Of a DNA stretch of 64,000 nt, positions 1-12,068 are shown one piece after another. The translations under genes and the position numbers were made by a program. This DNA comes from Scleroderma bovista. Taxonomy: Eukaryota; Basidiomycota; Agaricomycetes; Boletales; Sclerodermataceae. Every line of letters begins with the position of its first letter. Position 1 is the stretch's first letter. The notes under the pieces were generated by a model that was not told where the DNA came from, did no database searches, and saw nothing but the letters and a program-made list of their open reading frames with translations. The DNA lies in assembly GCA_037178675.1 (NCBI GenBank), contig JAYMGJ010000215.1:27971-91970 (forward strand). Reading direction: 5' to 3'.

Positions 1-1076
1 CAAGAATTTCCGGACATCGAGAATCTTCTAGAACTCTGAGAGCGTCCTGACAAAATGCGGTAGGTTACAGCGTGCAACGCAGGAATTACCCGCACATACC
101 TGGACATCTGCCATGACATTCTCTCCATTTACCCATCCTTCTTCGATGGCAGATTTCACGGTCAGCTTCGGAAACACGCGTTCAAACTCTCTGGCAGATA
201 GCGACGCCTGTACCGAGGATGCACATGCCACGACCGTGGTACCGAGGAGACCACGAAGGGTACTCTGAAGAAGGATAAGTCGCGACCATGTGAGTTGCAC
301 AGCGGGATCGGAGTAACCTTCATTGTCACAAGGTCATCTGCAGAGGCAGACGCGGTTGCCCAGAGACAAAGATCCTTGACCAAACTGGCGATTTCACCTA
401 ATAATACACGGCCTTCATACTGAGTGACACCCTGTGCAATTGATGGCACGAGAGAAGTAATGTCGGTTATAATAGGGCTCGCTAGTTGAAGCGCAGTCTT
501 CTTCCCCAGCCTCAAACGTGGGATCGCTGGTTAACAGGGTCACCATCAACCTCCGGAGTGATTGAAAAGGCCGCTGACCTTTTGTGCATAGCACGATCAG
601 ATTAGTAAACCTTTGTACTGGTGCGGTTATTGGCTTTGACTGTATTTCTTCGTCGCCAGCATGGTAGTACCATTGTAGTTCTTCCATGGCCTCTTGTACC
701 ACAATCATGACTTCCTTTGCATTGCTGTGTAGGCCACAAGCGCGGACCAACCACTTAGCGTGGTCGTCAGGGCAAGCAAGCAGTGGAGGGAGAACGGCCA
801 AAGCTTCCTGGAAAGATCTTAGGGTAGCGAGGTGACTACTGGAGCACACTAACCAGATACTCTGTGCCCTGGTATGTTTCAATAGCGTCAGATAGTTCTC
901 TAAGCGTTACCGCGCTGTTTCCTGTCGCAGCGAGGGAAACTAGGTCAGAAACAGACCGGGTGCATTCCTTGAATGGTGTCACTACGGAAGACATCCCATA
1001 TGGTTGACCATACTTCATCATCGAGATCCAAGGGAATCCCGAGGGCGGAAAGAAGCAACTCTTTCTTTGAATTCAT
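1..1076 (-). CDS. Helical-repeat protein of unknown function (3' end near or beyond window edge)
   Basis: I do not recognise this gene. Reading leftward from an ATG at 1076 the protein starts MNSKKELLLSALGIPL and continues through several open stretches in changing frames, as expected for exons split by short introns (about 1076-975, 960-845, 830-500, 480-300 and 300-28). The residues are Leu/Ala/Val-rich and suggest packed amphipathic helices of ARM/HEAT type, e.g. LVRACGLHSNAKEVMIVVQE and LLGEIASLVKDLC. No catalytic motif or membrane segment is evident. The last open stretch ends at a stop near 28, but this may be intron sequence, so the true C-terminus may lie outside the window. An ataxin-10-like or other cytosolic ARM protein was considered; nothing decides it. 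Its neighbour, the IKS1 kinase, is on the same strand with its stop at 1656. Confidence 0.45.
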
Positions 1077-1655
1077 GTGTTTGAGTAGTCGAGTTCCAAG
1101 TTGGTTCCTTTTTTGGTCCACTTGGTGAGTCCTGCAACTGCTTACATACACACACAATACTGTTCTCTGTGCTCGCTTTTGCACTTGTTCTGTCATTCGC
1201 AAGTGCACCCTCTACTCAATACGTGTGCGTGCTCAGTTATATGCTTCGTTCCGTCCCTTGCAGCAGTGTTTTCCTCAGGGCGAGTTTTCTGCCTGGGAGG
1301 GATGAATGGAATTTAAATCATCCTCTCTGATCCAGACGCACCGTCGCTCATTGTTTCAGGCCTAACGCGCGTGGCCATCCGCGGTGAGCTTCTCAACGTT
1401 AGAGGCACTCGTTGTCTTCGTGTTACACGGGTATAATCGTGGCCAGACGGGTTCGATCGAAATGCAAAATGAAGAACATGGGAAGTAGGAAAGCGCAGTT
1501 TCCGTAGGCAGACCAAAGATTCGATGGAAGGAGAATCATTCCCTCCACAGCTTGAAGCTGCCAGATCGCGGGAACTAAAGATCCACACGGCTTATGGTAA
1601 AAACCATGTAGATTACTTATCCTGAAGGTAAAACAATGTGGTCAAGCCTAATGCA
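1077..1655. other. Intergenic, upstream of the helical-repeat gene
   Basis: This stretch separates the start of the leftmost gene from the stop of the IKS1 gene. One 91-codon open frame on the minus strand (1313-1588) shows no recognisable motif and no ATG-led continuation, so I see no gene here. It presumably holds the promoter of the leftmost gene and the 3' end of the kinase transcript. Confidence 0.4.
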
Positions 1656-4271
1656 CTAATAGTATGTGGGGTTCCCGGTATTCATCAAACAGACTTGTCT
1701 TCCTAACCATACCAAACCAACATGGACAACTCCAAGAACAAGCGATACTTGAAGTCGCTCTGAAAATGGATCTGCCAGAGCTGCCACCACCAACACTGTC
1801 AATAGACTAGGTCGCGCGCGGATCGCATCCCAGAAGGAAACGATGGAAATCGCCTTAACAGCTGTTAGTTCAATGTAACCTAGCGCCTCGACAAACCGTA
1901 CCTTGACCGCAAGGATGCATGCTTTGATGGCTCTTATCCAAGCATCCTTTGTCGTGCGCAGCCCAGTTGCCTGAGTTAGCTCTGTCACAACGCGTTTGGA
2001 GAATGTCTGCCTAATGGTATCTGATGAAATTGGTAGCGACAAACGCTTGAGTGGGGATTTGCCATTTGTATCAGGGTTAACATTTCCAGAGTCAACGTTA
2101 TCTTGGCCACTTTGTTCGCCTGTCTCTGATGCGGGTGCGATGGCTAGCGGTCCATCGGAAACGATACCGGTATCAGGTTCCTCCAAGGTTCTTCGGACTG
2201 GGATCAGAGAAGTTCTCGGAGAATCAGGAGCCGGGGAAACGGGATTGAACTAGAGAATGGTCAGTAAAGCTACAGGATACTCGACATACAGGACTCCCGT
2301 ACTCTGCCTTCTCGAATGGCCCCTAGAATCCGCTCACATGATGGTCTACCAGAAGGCGTGACGCTGAGAAGGGTCTCCAACAGAATAATGAATGCTCGTG
2401 GAAGACGTCGAGACTCAAAAGTCGCAGATAAGGACGGCGTTGTTCTAAAGCTAAAAAAAAGAGGTCAGTGCACCCACATTTGGGAGACGGGAACCTTTGT
2501 TTACCCAGAGTAGCTCAATATCTCTTTCTCTAGCTTATTCAGCTTGTCAGCGTCATCAGCTGCGCTTCCCTCTTCCTCATCCGATGCATGGCGGTAAGGC
2601 AATTGGAAGAATATCATTTTGTGAAGAATCATTCCGAGAGACCACATGTCGGATTTTGAATCGACTTGCTTTAGAAAGCCGGTTTGTGGAGAAGGCAAGG
2701 ATTCAGGAGAGGCATATTCAAGCCTTCGACAGGTAGGTATAACGTATCGCCACCATACTGATAGTCACTTACGTCCCAGTGTTCCCTGAACGAGACCCAG
2801 AAGACTGAAGCATGTCGCGAGAAGTACCGAAGTCAGAAAGCATAGCACGGGGACTAAACATAGTGGGTGTCAGAGTGTGGATCAGCCAATTGAAAGGTTC
2901 AAGTGCACTTACATAAGTTCGCCTTCGTCGTGGGTCAACAAAACGTTTCCCGGCTTCAGATCAAGGTGTAGGATCGACTTGTTATGCTGTCCAGGAGCGT
3001 AAGGTAAAGGTAAGAAGGGACAACCATTTCACAAACTAGAAAAGCTAGGCCTTCCACCACGTCGGAAAACAAACTTTGGACTTCTTCTGCACTCAGAAGG
3101 TGAACGGCCTTCCATGATGGTCTCCCGGGAATTTTGGAAGCCGTCTTATTTTCCATTTCTCGGCGGAGACGCTCGCGCTCCTCTGGCGGTGCACGTTTCA
3201 TGGCGCGGAATGCTCGTATCCGTGCAGATGGCGTGTCCGAGGGGAACGAAGATGACACTGATTGCATATGTGGTAACTTCGACGATCGTCCTAAACGAAG
3301 ATCGATGAGGTCGTCCAAGCTAACAATCATTTCATTAGTAACCACAAGATATCAAGGCCTTTGACCTGCGTACCTCCCACTTTCCGCCCATTGCATGAGC
3401 ACGCTGAGAAAGATATCAAGTTATCGACCGCGAAATCATGCCATCATACTCAACTGTAGCGTTGGAACTTTTGGACCGAATGAAGAGAATTGGCAGGATT
3501 CGAGCCACGCGTGATGATATGTAATGATATTCCGATGGCGGAGCGTCTCCAGCAAACGGATCTTTCAGTTCGCTTCAAGTGGCGTCTCACTGGGAGAGGA
3601 ATCCTTGCACGAACCTCACGCAAGATGCTCAAGAGATATGAGTGAGATTCTCCTACCGCAATCTTCTTAACCGCAAAATGCCCTATGCAGCTCATGAGAT
3701 TGGTCGAACAATTCGTCAAGAAATATGATCCATACCTAGCGGGTTACCGTCTAACATGTGCTATCATTCATTAAATAAGGCAGAGCACACACTTAATGCC
3801 ATTACCGACCTGACAAAGATACACGCTGCCGTTGGCACCCATACCCAATCGGTATTCTTCTTGAAAGAACTTCTTAAAGTACCCTTCTGCCAACGTTTCT
3901 CTTGGAAACGCAGACCGTGCACTACCACTTTCCAGGGACGGCGGACTGGAGGGGCGCGATGTCTCATTCGACATAGCCAACAATTGAAAGTAGTTCGATG
4001 CTCGAGAGTATGGTCCTTTGTGTGCACGATCCTCCTCAGCATCTTGATCTTCGAGGCCAAAATCTGGAGGGAGCGGCCGACGGCAGTAAGGGCAGGGGAA
4101 GGTGGTCCGTTCTGGTACACTGGAAGATTTGTGTATTGTAAGTGCATGTGAAGTGGGGTTGTACAGTACGACTTGGTTCGAAGCGTGGAGGATGGGCCGC
4201 CACTCATGCTCTGGATGTGGGAGAGACACTAGTGCTTGGTCGGGTGACGGGGGTTGACTTTCGTTGAACAT
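1656..4271 (-). CDS. IKS1: IKS1-type serine/threonine protein kinase with C-terminal membrane segment
   Basis: Ser/Thr kinase of the fungal Iks1 family. Reading leftward: the N-terminus holds the family block HEWRPILHASNQVVLYNPTS and a CPYC pair (about 4220-4090); then the glycine loop GMGANGSVYLC (about 3800) and the ATP lysine in FAVKKIAVGESHS (about 3670). The catalytic loop is HLDLKPGN (about 2965), the metal-binding loop LSDFGTSRD (about 2850), and helix F is KSDMWSLGMILHKMIF (about 2650). A serine-rich tail follows and ends in hydrophobic segments (SLLTVLVVAALAD and a Val/Leu/Gly-rich run, about 1800-1700), which suggests tail anchoring to a membrane. The start is placed at the ATG at 4271 because an in-frame TGA lies upstream near 4357; a further 5' exon cannot be excluded. 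Several short introns interrupt the gene. The catalytic loop carries Leu where most kinases have Arg (HRD to HLD). The substrate is not evident. Confidence 0.85.
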
Positions 4272-4663
4272 CGCAGACACTTGAGGGTCAAGAGACAAGT
4301 CCGTTGCTCGGTGATAGTAGCCCTCAATTACGTCCAAATGCGTACGGCGTTGTCATGGACGGACATGCACCTGGGCAGTGGCTGGTAGCACACTCGCCTA
4401 CTCCTACCCAATGTGTCACGGTCTCCCTCGTATGATGGCAGTCTGAAAGGCTTCAGCGGACGCAGAGAAAGGAGAGAAAATTTTGACGAGTTCGTGTACT
4501 AATTCCTACTTGTACTAGTCCCCAATAGGAAATCAGTACAAAGTGTGGCAACGTTGCCCTTTTCGGGTCCTATCAAACCACCTCTCGGTCAAATTTACCG
4601 CTCATTCTTGCAACTCGTTCTCTTCCCTACCGTTCCTTTGTCTCCCTTCGCACGTTATTGCCC
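4272..4663. promoter_or_regulatory. Divergent promoter region between IKS1 and the DUF7137 gene
   Basis: About 390 bases separate the two divergent starts. Pyrimidine-rich stretches (about 4545-4650) precede the DUF7137 start. No individual factor-binding site or TATA box could be assigned by eye; the promoter role is inferred from gene orientation only. Confidence 0.35.
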
Positions 4664-5402
4664 ATGGACGACTTGTTGGAGATGCTGGAAAAACGTCAAA
4701 ACAATGGAAATCAAGGAGGTGGCGGGCAGGCAGGTGGTGGACAGCAGGCATCCACTCAGACGGGTTCGCAGACGGGCTCACAGACAGGGACAACAAGCTC
4801 CAATGCTATGCCCACGATACCTCAAAGTGCCCCAGCTGGTCTTATTACGATCACTCAACCACCGCAGCAGTCAACTTCGTATTACAAGATTGCTCCAAGT
4901 CAGTTCATCACCTTCGGTTGGAACTTCAGCTACATTTTAGCAACTCCAACCCATCTTACGGTGTCGGCCGTGTGCGAGAACGGGAATACATACCCTGTTG
5001 GTCCCACAGACGGCATAATACCTGGAACCGCTACCAGTGTCATTTGGGACCCTTACACTTACCAGACATCGCATCCCAACTTACCGCTGGCACAAGCAAA
5101 GTACAACCTAAGAATTTGGGGTGACCAGGGCCCAAACGCTCCCCGTGCGCCAGGATATCTGACTCCAAATAGTGCATTGGAATTTGCGCTATACACGCCC
5201 CAGGCATACACACCGATCAGTAGCGGTATGTGACTACTTTTGCATCTTTGACAGCCTGTTCATTCAATCTCTTCAAGGCTGGTCGTGTGGGGGTTGCTCT
5301 GGGGCAATGTCACAATACATTTCACATCCTGCCTTTGCTGGTATTGTCGCAACCCTTCTTGTCATGTTTTTGTCAGGCTCGGCACTCCTACGTCGCCTAT
5401 GA
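4664..5402 (+). CDS. DUF7137-type membrane-anchored protein
   Basis: Two exons, 4664-5225 and 5278-5402, separated by a 52-base GT-AG intron. The protein opens MDDLLEMLEKRQ, followed by a Gly/Gln/Thr-rich repeat linker (several GSQTGSQTG-like units). A beta-rich globular domain of about 120 residues comes next, containing ITITQP, FGWNFSYI, WDPYTYQ and LPLAQAKYNLRIWGDQGPN. After the intron a short Trp-Ser-Cys-Gly-Gly-Cys motif precedes one C-terminal hydrophobic segment (AGIVATLLVMFLSGSALL) and the stop. This order (linker, DUF7137 domain, single C-terminal transmembrane helix) matches a fungal family of unknown function likely sited in the secretory pathway. A classical signal peptide is not visible from this ATG, so a short upstream exon may be missing. 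Divergently transcribed from the kinase. Confidence 0.7.
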
Positions 5403-7682
5403 ACTTACGTGCGTTGGGACCTCTCTTTGCGGTAGGGTGACTTGCCACCCCCATTGCACTTCGTACATTAATTCCTCTTACTACGGACATAACGGACAAT
5501 TTTGCCCGCAACCCCCATGCAATGCTGTTGGTTCCGAGTTTATTGACATTTTCGTCATTGTTTACGCAACGTTCCATGATACTTCTTATATTTGTTCTTA
5601 AAATGATATCCACACTGCTGTTGGACTGAAGGCTTCGTCAACGACGGCTGCCCACGGATACTATCATTTGACCAGGTATAAAAAATTGAGTCAATAGAAC
5701 TCATAATGCTGCAAGCCTGTCACAGTTCAGATAAGTTGGTTTCAATTAGGTTTTGGTTTGAGCCTGATCCAAACTGCAGATTCAAAACATACAAGTCCCT
5801 TGGGTAGCATAATGAAATTTTTCGAAGTTGAACGTTGTAACATTCAACGCTTTCACTCAAACGCAGGATGGATATTTGTATCCACGATGTCAGTGCTCCT
5901 ATTTGATTAGGAAATCGCCGCGTGTGAGGCCAATCTGGTCGATCAAACAGTCTGGGAAAGAGGCCACAGATCTAAGCGCCATAACTTTAAGTGGGCCTGT
6001 CTTAAGCGCTTGCACGGACAACAGATGGCGGGATGCTCGTGGTGCTCGACGACACGAGAAGTCGTGCACACGCCTTGGTGATAATGGCACTCACCCCAGG
6101 ATCGATTAATAGGCAGGCGTTCGAAGAGCAAATTTTGCGTAATTATATGTGTTCAAGGTTCACGTCTGCATGGGCATGGAATAACAGCACGGAACTTGTC
6201 ATACCCTCGGAGACGGCGAGACAGGTCTTATAAGAATTAATCCTGAGATTCGGTGTCAAAGGCCTAACTGATCAACAATCTAAATCAGAAAGGCTAAATA
6301 CCGCGGACGTCGTGGTGCTCAGAACCAGATTGTAAGGCAGGACCTAAGGCCTAAGTAGTAGAGTGGCTTTTGGATCTATTGTTCATTGAGTTTTGAAGGA
6401 AAACCAACTGAAGTTCAAATCAGGCACAAAGTGATTACCAGATGCAGGCATTAGTAATAGTATACAACATCGCGACCACTTTGCAGCGACGTCGAAGGCA
6501 TTCACACGATTCTGACAACCATCGCAGGTCGACCAACATGCGGCCCCACTGTGTAATGCCATCACGATTGCTGTAAAAATCGTCAATCATGCCTGTTGTC
6601 AAACAAATGATTCTTGCAAGGACGAAAGAGAAGGAAGCCACTACAGTAATCATGGTGCACCAATGCACTTGTCGTGCCCCCCACTGGCCTAGTAACAGGT
6701 TATGTTGAGATGTAGGCATGCCTGTTGTACCGCAAGTAAATCACCAGCATTCGAACCCGGGAGCCAATAACACGGTGCCACGGTAGGTCGCACATCGAAG
6801 ATGACAATAAGCTGACACATGTCAGAAGGATACTAGGGTGTTTGTCAAGGAGGCCCTTGTATTTGACCATTGCCACGCTGGGGTGTAGACTGCAGCTTAA
6901 TGGACCTCGGACTGGTAGGTGGACGTACATGTGTGCTGGCAACTCCCCGGGCTTCGTGTCCCGCAATCGGTGATTTCAGGCTAGTTTCGACGTTCCTCTT
7001 CCCTTTTAGCCAATCCAACCAGACGTACTCATCGACAACAAGACATGGTCTACGTTGCTGTACAATACCTGATGCCAGATTAGTACCTCCTGGCCGCTCC
7101 ATGGTACACCCCAGTTACTGGATAGGGCAGTCATCAATCAGTCCCCGATTGCGAGGTTTCCCGTCACGGCTGAAATGAAAGCGGATTCCGCCGTTCGGGC
7201 AATATTGGTATTCCGGGATCTTTATTGTGGGGATAAATAGTTCAAGCTTCGCATCGACCTACCTCGTTTTGAGGCGCCTTGGAGTAATTGTGTCCACTGC
7301 CCACTACATTTCAGTTGGATCGTCAGGTTTGTATCCTAACCTTAATTTCTAGATTGAACCCTCTGGCTGACAACTCTCTGACCCTATCGCACTGTCGGTG
7401 ACACCCTGTCAGCTCATCGCCAGGGCAACCCTCATCTAATTCCTCACGGAGCCAAGGACAGGATATACCAGCCGACAGCAGCAGTATCTGCTTGTCCTCC
7501 CCCCAACTCCAGCAGCGATTGAAAATCCATTATCAAAGTATTGAGGTGAGGATAACCCTGAATGGCGATGTCACATTAATCCGGCTTAGCTTTTGCATTT
7601 CGCCAGCTCAACTGTAGAAAAACATTCATCACCACACTCTTCTATAGTTTTGAGTTTGGGAGGCCCCATCACCAATGAGAAT
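5403..7682. other. Long gene-poor stretch
   Basis: About 2.3 kb without a supportable gene. Open frames are short, overlap on both strands and show no recognisable domain. A 102-codon plus frame near 6870-7178 and its minus-strand shadow look like chance. A T-loop-like string near 6745 does not fold into a tRNA (see rejected items). The last ~200 bases probably contain the promoter of the next gene. Confidence 0.4.
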
Positions 7683-8705
7683 ATGCGTCAGTCCGTCGAC
7701 GATAGCAAGCACGCCCCAGACCTTCCCTTGGGGGATTTGACACAAAGTCCCTCAATGTTACCCCCTAAACATCATCGCTCCGCTAAATTGATTTGGTCAA
7801 TGTCTGGTTCTGTGTTCTCGATGGTGGAATCCGCTGCCATATCGTCGCGTTCCCCATCATCTACACCTCGCAACGAGGCAATTAGGTTCTCATCGAAGAC
7901 ACCGCTGCCTCGGCCGTCAAAGCCACCTAATAATGCTGACATCACATCTTCCATTCAGCGCACCAGTGGCAGAAGTTCGAACCAGAGGGCGCCCTCACCA
8001 GTCCCCTTATTCCCCATTAACGAATCAATTATACCTCCTGCGCAGCCACCGATTCATCTCAAGCTACCCCCAAGACATAGGCGTAGCTCCTCTGTTCCCT
8101 TTGAACAGATGGCCAACTTGCGTCCTCACACTGCACACGGAACGTCCCCTACGGCGAAGTGTTCCAAGGTCGAAATACTTTCTCCAAATCCAAATCCGAA
8201 GGTGCTTAAGCGACCCACATCTTCAAGTGGGGGCATACGGGCTCGCACTTTCTATAATACACCCCAATCCTCTCCGGGGCGATTACCAAGTGGCCACAGA
8301 GCCCCTGTCTCACAAGAATCATCCGAGTCATCGTCATCACCCACCTCCCCGGGCTTCAGGTCAGCCTGGACATGGACACCCCCCGATAGTTGGTCAGGGC
8401 CTCCCACCAGCGGGGAAACCCCAAGCAAGGAGCTTAGAAGAAGCAACAGCAAGTCGGAAGTGAAGGCCGGAAACCAATTAATTCCGCGTTTTGCCATATT
8501 GTCGCCGTCATTCTGGAAACTTTCGTCCTTGGTTCGTGGAGCCCAAGGTGATGCAAGGAGATATTATGTGAATGAGGTGCCACGAAAGGAGCAAGACCGT
8601 CAGGGCGTCCTTGTGACCGTGCAAGGGCGAGATGGGATGACAGAGAATGCTGCTGTGATTGATGTCATTCCTCAGTTGAGGACGCTGAAAAGCATGACAC
8701 CTTGA
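7683..8705 (+). CDS. Ser/Pro-rich low-complexity protein, unknown function
   Basis: A single uninterrupted frame of about 340 codons from the first ATG (MRQSVDDSKHAP) to a TGA at 8703-8705. Composition is dominated by Ser, Pro, Arg and Thr, with repeated basic-Ser patches (RHRRSSSVPFEQM, SSPTSPGF, RRSNSKSE) that look like phosphorylation-prone disordered sequence. The only ordered-looking part is the C-terminal ~80 residues: IPRFAILSPSFWKLSSLVRG, an Arg-Tyr-Tyr-Val motif and a terminal VIDVIPQLRTLKSM. No enzyme motif, transmembrane segment or zinc pattern is visible. Such proteins are common orphans in basidiomycetes. The unbroken length and coding-like composition support a real gene; the function is unknown. 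Its stop is followed by ~1.7 kb of gene-poor DNA. Confidence 0.6.
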   Translation: MRQSVDDSKHAPDLPLGDLTQSPSMLPPKHHRSAKLIWSMSGSVFSMVESAAISSRSPSSTPRNEAIRFSSKTPLPRPSKPPNNADITSSIQRTSGRSSNQRAPSPVPLFPINESIIPPAQPPIHLKLPPRHRRSSSVPFEQMANLRPHTAHGTSPTAKCSKVEILSPNPNPKVLKRPTSSSGGIRARTFYNTPQSSPGRLPSGHRAPVSQESSESSSSPTSPGFRSAWTWTPPDSWSGPPTSGETPSKELRRSNSKSEVKAGNQLIPRFAILSPSFWKLSSLVRGAQGDARRYYVNEVPRKEQDRQGVLVTVQGRDGMTENAAVIDVIPQLRTLKSMTP

Positions 8706-10444
8706 AGAGTCGTGTATGTGATCACGGTGGAATAGAGCGGACAGTTGTGGGTGCAGAGATCAGCCGAAGGTTAGTATTGTTTCGCAAATCTTGCTCTCTA
8801 GGTTGTGTACGTATCATTCTCCATCCAATATCTGTATTATAACAATCACGCCATCGCATTCACATTATTTGAATCTGGTCCATTTGCACCTGACGAATTT
8901 GTATTGTCTATGCGAAATAGAATTGTTGGACACTTTAGAATCGATCATTGACAATAAACTTGGTCGGCTTTGGTTACACACCGATATGTAGCAGGACAGA
9001 TAATGTTTTAGGTGACTTACAAGTCACGTTATGGACCACCGACTATATCTGGAGGCATCCTGTATTAGTTCGGTGCAGCAACGCGGTACAAAAGCATCGC
9101 AGAGCACGAGATAATTACATAAAACCAACTGCGGGTGGCTCGATTACTTCGAGTGTCGCACCCAGGTCACCCAATTATACATTTGGAAAACACTGGATAG
9201 CACTGGTGACTTACAAGATACATACAGACAATCGCAAAACGTGGAGGATAATCAATTACCACCACTGAGCGGGCACGCAGCATACGATGTCGCTTATCAT
9301 GTATTGTTAATGACGAGCTGCACATGCATCAAAAGTTGAGGAATTCGAAATCATTGCATTACTCCTTCGTAGAGGTTGATGATCTCTACCTTGAAGCCAA
9401 CTTGTCGGAGGTTGGCGGTTAAACACCGCGACGTTGCATTACATAATTCATGTGGATTTGTTCACGGTGCTCGAGTCACTTGCAAAGCCTTGCGGAGCCA
9501 AATTCGTGAACATCGTTCAGCCTACTATCTTTCTACAGCACCGAACACTGCTCTTACAGGAAAATCGCACATCAGGAACAAGGTAGAATGTAATGGTGGA
9601 CCCACATCATGGTACAAATTGGGACAGCGACTTCGCGTCTGGGTGACGCGGAGTATTGGAATTCAGGCTTTTGCAGTCCGCGGAATCACCATCTTCGGAC
9701 CACTGCCGATCCTCGACATAATCATTCTATCAAGAATATTGGCTTTGAGCCTTGGTGAGTTACTTAAATCGCACCCTTCGGCTTCACTGCCTTTTGTTGT
9801 TCTGAAAATGGTAAGCCTTGTACTAAGGCGTGCACTGGTGAGGACCAGTGGTGATGATGCATCTGCCTCAGCGAGTTCGAGCTTGATGAGACACTCCTTG
9901 CTCATTGCCGCTACTATACTATGCGCCTACACCTCGTCGCCACACTAATACACGTATCTCGCTCCCCGACCGACTTCCCGCCGCAGCTTTTGAGCACGTA
10001 TAGCTATGCCGTCAAAGCAGTGGTAGTGCTTCGGCCTTCGTACGTTACCACTTTGCTCCGTCCGTCCCTCACGACTCAAGGGGGCCATCGTCCTGGATGG
10101 AATATTCCATGCGTCGCCTGTCACGGTGCGCTTCGCGACTCGTATACTGCATTATGTTTTAATACCCGCCATGTCTGCGCATTTCACACAGCCTCCGGCC
10201 TCGGAATTTCAGTCTGGTGACTGCTGCGATGTGATTGGAGGATGATGCTACCAAATTGGTGGCGGTTGTACGTCTTAGGGGTTGTCAAAGCGTACCCACT
10301 GCAGCAGTGGCGCGCTTGGTTTAAATGATTTAAATCACCAGTGCAAGTCCTTCGTAGCGCATCGCCAGCCGTATCTTCCCGCCGAACGTCAGTACATCTG
10401 TCTTAGCGGCAAGCAGTTGCTAACGCCTTAGTTTTAAGCCTCCA
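8706..10444. other. Gene-poor stretch
   Basis: No gene could be supported. A 190-codon open frame (9376-9948, +) lacks recognisable motifs and its composition is not protein-like; the opposite strand is also partly open. AT-rich patches occur around 8850-9000. The final ~200 bases precede the ATG of the next gene and presumably contain its promoter. Confidence 0.4.
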
Positions 10445-12068
10445 ATGGATCCTGGATGGCCCCATTTTACTGGGAACAGCAATCTCCCTCCCTTCGACTC
10501 CTCCAGTGAACCAGGTCCCAGTCAGCCTCGCTCTCGCTCTCGGACCGAACAGTGGATTGGCGATCAAAATGTAGGGTACCCGTATAATTTTCCCCATCAA
10601 CAGCCTGGCCAAGGCGATCTCCACATGCAGCCGGTAGGAGAGATGGTAAGAGGTTATGACCAACTTGTTCTGGATGAGCCTTTGAACCCCTTCGTTCACG
10701 CAGAGCACCGGCTTCGTACAGCCTCTTCACAGCGATGTTTCCTTTCAGCATATGGGATACCCGTTATACCCCCCCTCAGAAAGGGCCGATATCCCAAGTT
10801 ATCCGGTCCGCATTTCTTGCTTTCTTTGCACTTCATGTTGGAACTTACATTCGCCCATCAGACAGATAACCTGTTTTACCATTATTCCCCACCACATGTC
10901 CCCACCATCACTAACCCGGGTTCCCAATTGGGTTACCAGGGTGCCAATATACCCCAGTTTCACATTAACCCAGCCGGGTTTTTTGGTGAAACGGTTCAAG
11001 GCAGTCGCTCCAGTGCACAACTTCCTGCGGTTCCTTCATATCACCCTCCCCAAGTTCCAACCTTCGGTACGGGATTCAGGGAAGGAGATGCCACTACAAG
11101 TCAAATTGCCCAGCCACTGCGGAGCGACATCCCATTTCTGGATCCTCTGTATGGCCTTGGGCCCGTAAGATATGATTCTCCTTACAATAGGCCTATGGAG
11201 GCTTCAATGGATATTCAGGGTGCAGGCCCTTCCTCAACTGCAGGGAACATGTCACGGTTTTCTCCTGAGCGAGCGGATGCTACAGTGCTCTATGGAGATT
11301 CCACGGTTCGTGCTCCATTTGCGCATCGGTAGAGACAAGTATAATTGTTTGACAGGGGGAGGTCATATTTCCCCGAAATGACCCTATTTTCCGTGCTGAG
11401 GGTGGTCCTTCTGCACCTTCCTTTACTGAAGGTACTTCTCCCTTACCGGCACGTGTCGCTAGCGACACCAGAAACGTCCTCGGTCGGGGTCCTCAAGTCC
11501 CACAAGAACAATATGCCATTATGGCAACCAAAAGTTATTTCAGCCGAAATGATCCTATTACTTTTAATCTCAAGAATTCGAATGTTCAGGGTATTCCGAT
11601 TATGGATGCTTTGGAAGGCGAAGGTTGTCACCTTGTGGGTGCCAAGGATTCCATCAATAATTTAGACAAGACCTCCACAAGTTTACGCATTCTGGTATGT
11701 TTCATCGACTACCGCATGCATACATTTATTGATGTAGCATAAACAGTGGCCTGGTTATCATTCGTGGTCAAAGACATTCCCGACGAAAACGTGGAAAAAG
11801 CCGCGTACCCTCCTTACTCGTGCACTTCTCGCAAAAAGGGTGGCGGTACTAATTAAGAAATTTTACGACGAGGTTAGTCGTGTAATATTCTCTTGAACCT
11901 CATTTGATTTTGTTGCAGAGGTGTAACGATCGTGTCGATGGATCAAACAGGGAGTGGAAGATTGGCCCTGATGGAATCCAGCTCGATGACGTCGTCCTTG
12001 TTTCACTTTGTCACGTCTCTCAAGGAAGTTGGCAACCTGTTCTGTGCCTCAAAAACCCTCGTCCTTAA
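10445..12068 (+). CDS. Agaricomycete orphan protein with conserved Trp-rich C-terminal domain
   Basis: Six exons give a continuous 453-codon frame: 10445-10645, 10704-10805, 10862-11305, 11356-11694, 11747-11872 and 11919-12068. All introns are 46-58 bases and GT-AG. The N-terminal two thirds are disordered and rich in Pro, Gln, Ser and Tyr (MDPGWPHFTGNSNLPPFDSS; later many Pro-Tyr and Pro-His pairs). The C-terminal ~100 residues are ordered: WPGYHSWSKTFPTKTW, a basic helix LLTRALLAKRVAVLIKKFYD, then WKIGPDGIQLDDVVLVSL and SQGSWQPVL near the end. I recall this W-P-G-Y ... S-x-G-S-W-Q-P arrangement as a recurrent C-terminal module of uncharacterised mushroom proteins. The basic helix and acidic/disordered N-terminus would suit a nuclear or DNA-associated role, but that is inference. 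The frame only closes with these introns, which supports the model. Confidence 0.65.

Noticed and set aside
6725..6800. tRNA-like T-loop (GGGTTCGAAT on the minus strand)
   Set aside because: The flanking bases do not form a T-stem, and no matching acceptor, D or anticodon arms were found.
9376..9948. 190-codon plus-strand open frame
   Set aside because: No motif, unnatural composition, the opposite strand is also open, and there is no exon structure; probably chance.
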